5,854 bases of DNA from NCBI GenBank assembly GCA_041621405.1, contig JBFKAV010000187.1:1-5854 (forward strand), written 5' to 3'. The position numbers and the translations under genes are program-made. Numbering within the stretch: the first letter of the stretch is position 1; the number at the start of each line of letters is the position of its first letter. Below the pieces are notes generated by a model that made no database searches, was not told where the DNA came from, and saw only the letters and a list, made by a program, of their open reading frames with translations. Below, one piece after another: positions 5,315 to 5,854 of the stretch. Origin of the DNA: JBFKAV01 sp041621405. Lineage in GTDB: Bacteria > Pseudomonadota > Alphaproteobacteria > Rhodobacterales > Rhodobacteraceae.

Positions 5315-5321
5315 CAGAGTC

Positions 5322-5699
5322 GTGAACGCTCTCGATCTGGCTCGAACGGCCTACGCTACCCCCGGCGCCCCGGTCCGCAGCGGACGCTCCACCGAATACG
5401 ACCTCTTCGCCCGCATCACCCGCCGCCTGCGCGAGGCCGCAACCGGCGCCGGCAGGGCGAACCCACCTCTCGTGGAGGCGCTGCACGACAACCAGAGCCT
5501 GTGGACCACGCTCGCCGTCGACGTCGCCGACGACGGCAACGGCCTGCCGCGCGAGCTGCGCGCCCGGCTCTTCTACCTTGCCGAATTCACCCGCGAGCAT
5601 ACCCGCCGGGTCCTGAAGGGCGAGGCCTCGGCCGGCGTCCTGGTCGACATCAACACCGCCGTGATGCGCGGCCTCGCCGCACGGGAGGGTGGCGCATGA
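5322..5699 (+). CDS. flaF: FlaF, flagellin synthesis/secretion regulator
   Basis: FlaF is a small cytoplasmic protein of alphaproteobacteria that works with FlbT to tune flagellin production. In Caulobacter it is needed for flagellin synthesis and export and can bind flagellin; in Brucella the signs of FlaF and FlbT action are reported the other way round. The 125-residue product carries the family blocks in order: STEYDLFARITRRL (23-36), EALHDNQSLWTTLAVDVAD (52-70), N-LPRELRARLFYLAEFT (73-90) and VDINTAVMRGL (108-118). Length is typical. It starts with GTG. Its last codons overlap flbT (the stop TGA lies within ATGA at 5696-5699), so the two are translationally coupled. It lies 91 bases behind fliC. 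Confidence 0.94.
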   Translation: MNALDLARTAYATPGAPVRSGRSTEYDLFARITRRLREAATGAGRANPPLVEALHDNQSLWTTLAVDVADDGNGLPRELRARLFYLAEFTREHTRRVLKGEASAGVLVDINTAVMRGLAAREGGA

Positions 5700-5854
5700 G
5701 CGGCCTTGTCCTTAAGCTCGGTCCGCACGAGCGGGTGCTGATCAACGGCGCGGTGATCGAGAACGGCGAGAAGCGCAGCCGGCTGTCGATCATGACTCCC
5801 GGTGCCAACATCCTGCGCCTGCGCGACGCGATCCATCCCGGCGAGGTCACGACG
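5696..5854 (+). CDS. flbT: FlbT, flagellin mRNA regulator (N-terminal part, cut by window end)
   Basis: Only 53 codons lie in the window and the frame is open to the edge. The start MSGLVLKLGPHERVLINGAVIENG matches the FlbT family pattern (LxLKPxERvxINGAVixNG), followed by RSRLSIMTPGANILRLRDAI, where the family usually has 'vLRekDil'. FlbT acts after transcription on flagellin mRNA; in Caulobacter it binds the flagellin leader and promotes its decay when flagellum assembly is blocked. ATG at 5696 overlaps the flaF stop as ATGA, with GGGAGG (5683-5688) 7 bases upstream. The family is usually near 130-150 residues, so well over half the gene is missing here. Confidence 0.92.
   Translation, partial: MSGLVLKLGPHERVLINGAVIENGEKRSRLSIMTPGANILRLRDAIHPGEVTT

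Noticed and set aside
1..5854. CRISPR arrays, tRNA or rRNA genes, insertion sequences, phage or defence genes
   Set aside because: No repeat-spacer pattern, RNA gene fold, transposase or target duplication is visible; nearly all of the window is explained by flagellar genes.

Overview
The window is a piece of a flagellar gene cluster from a GC-rich (roughly 70 %, by eye) alphaproteobacterium, most likely of the Rhodobacterales (Paracoccaceae/Roseobacteraceae). The grounds are the FlaF and FlbT genes directly behind a flagellin gene (an alphaproteobacterial trait), a FlgJ reduced to its rod-binding domain, a long Ala/Pro-rich FliK, and an alphaproteobacterial-type flagellin. No species-level call is possible from the sequence alone.

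Layout. Bases 1-155 carry no gene I can support. They hold a double hairpin with a conserved-looking tail that resembles a dispersed Rhodobacterales intergenic repeat and lies just behind flgD. On the minus strand, fliK (2971 down to 845) and flgD (833 down to 156) form a tightly coupled pair for hook assembly. A 118-bp divergent intergenic region (2972-3089) separates them from the plus-strand genes. These are a rod-binding flgJ-type gene (3090-3404), an overlapping flgN-like chaperone gene (3391-3741), a 214-bp regulatory gap, the flagellin fliC (3956-5230), an 11-bp GC hairpin, flaF (5322-5699, GTG start) and the first 53 codons of flbT (5696 to the window edge).

How they work together. 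FlgD caps and scaffolds the growing hook, and FliK measures hook length and switches the export gate to late substrates. The FlgJ-type protein assists rod assembly. FlgN is expected to chaperone the hook-filament junction proteins, FliC builds the filament, and FlaF/FlbT tune flagellin synthesis and secretion after transcription.

No undescribed system is evident; the genes are ordinary flagellar genes. The regulatory DNA is the interesting part. The TTA trinucleotide is very rare on the plus strand (seven occurrences found by eye), yet four of them form two TTAN-N7-TTAN pairs, one in each main promoter region, resembling the CtrA box TTAA-N7-TTAA. The flagellin leader has three overlapping hairpins of which neighbours exclude each other, just ahead of the fliC ribosome binding site. 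This would suit post-transcriptional control by the FlbT/FlaF pair encoded downstream.
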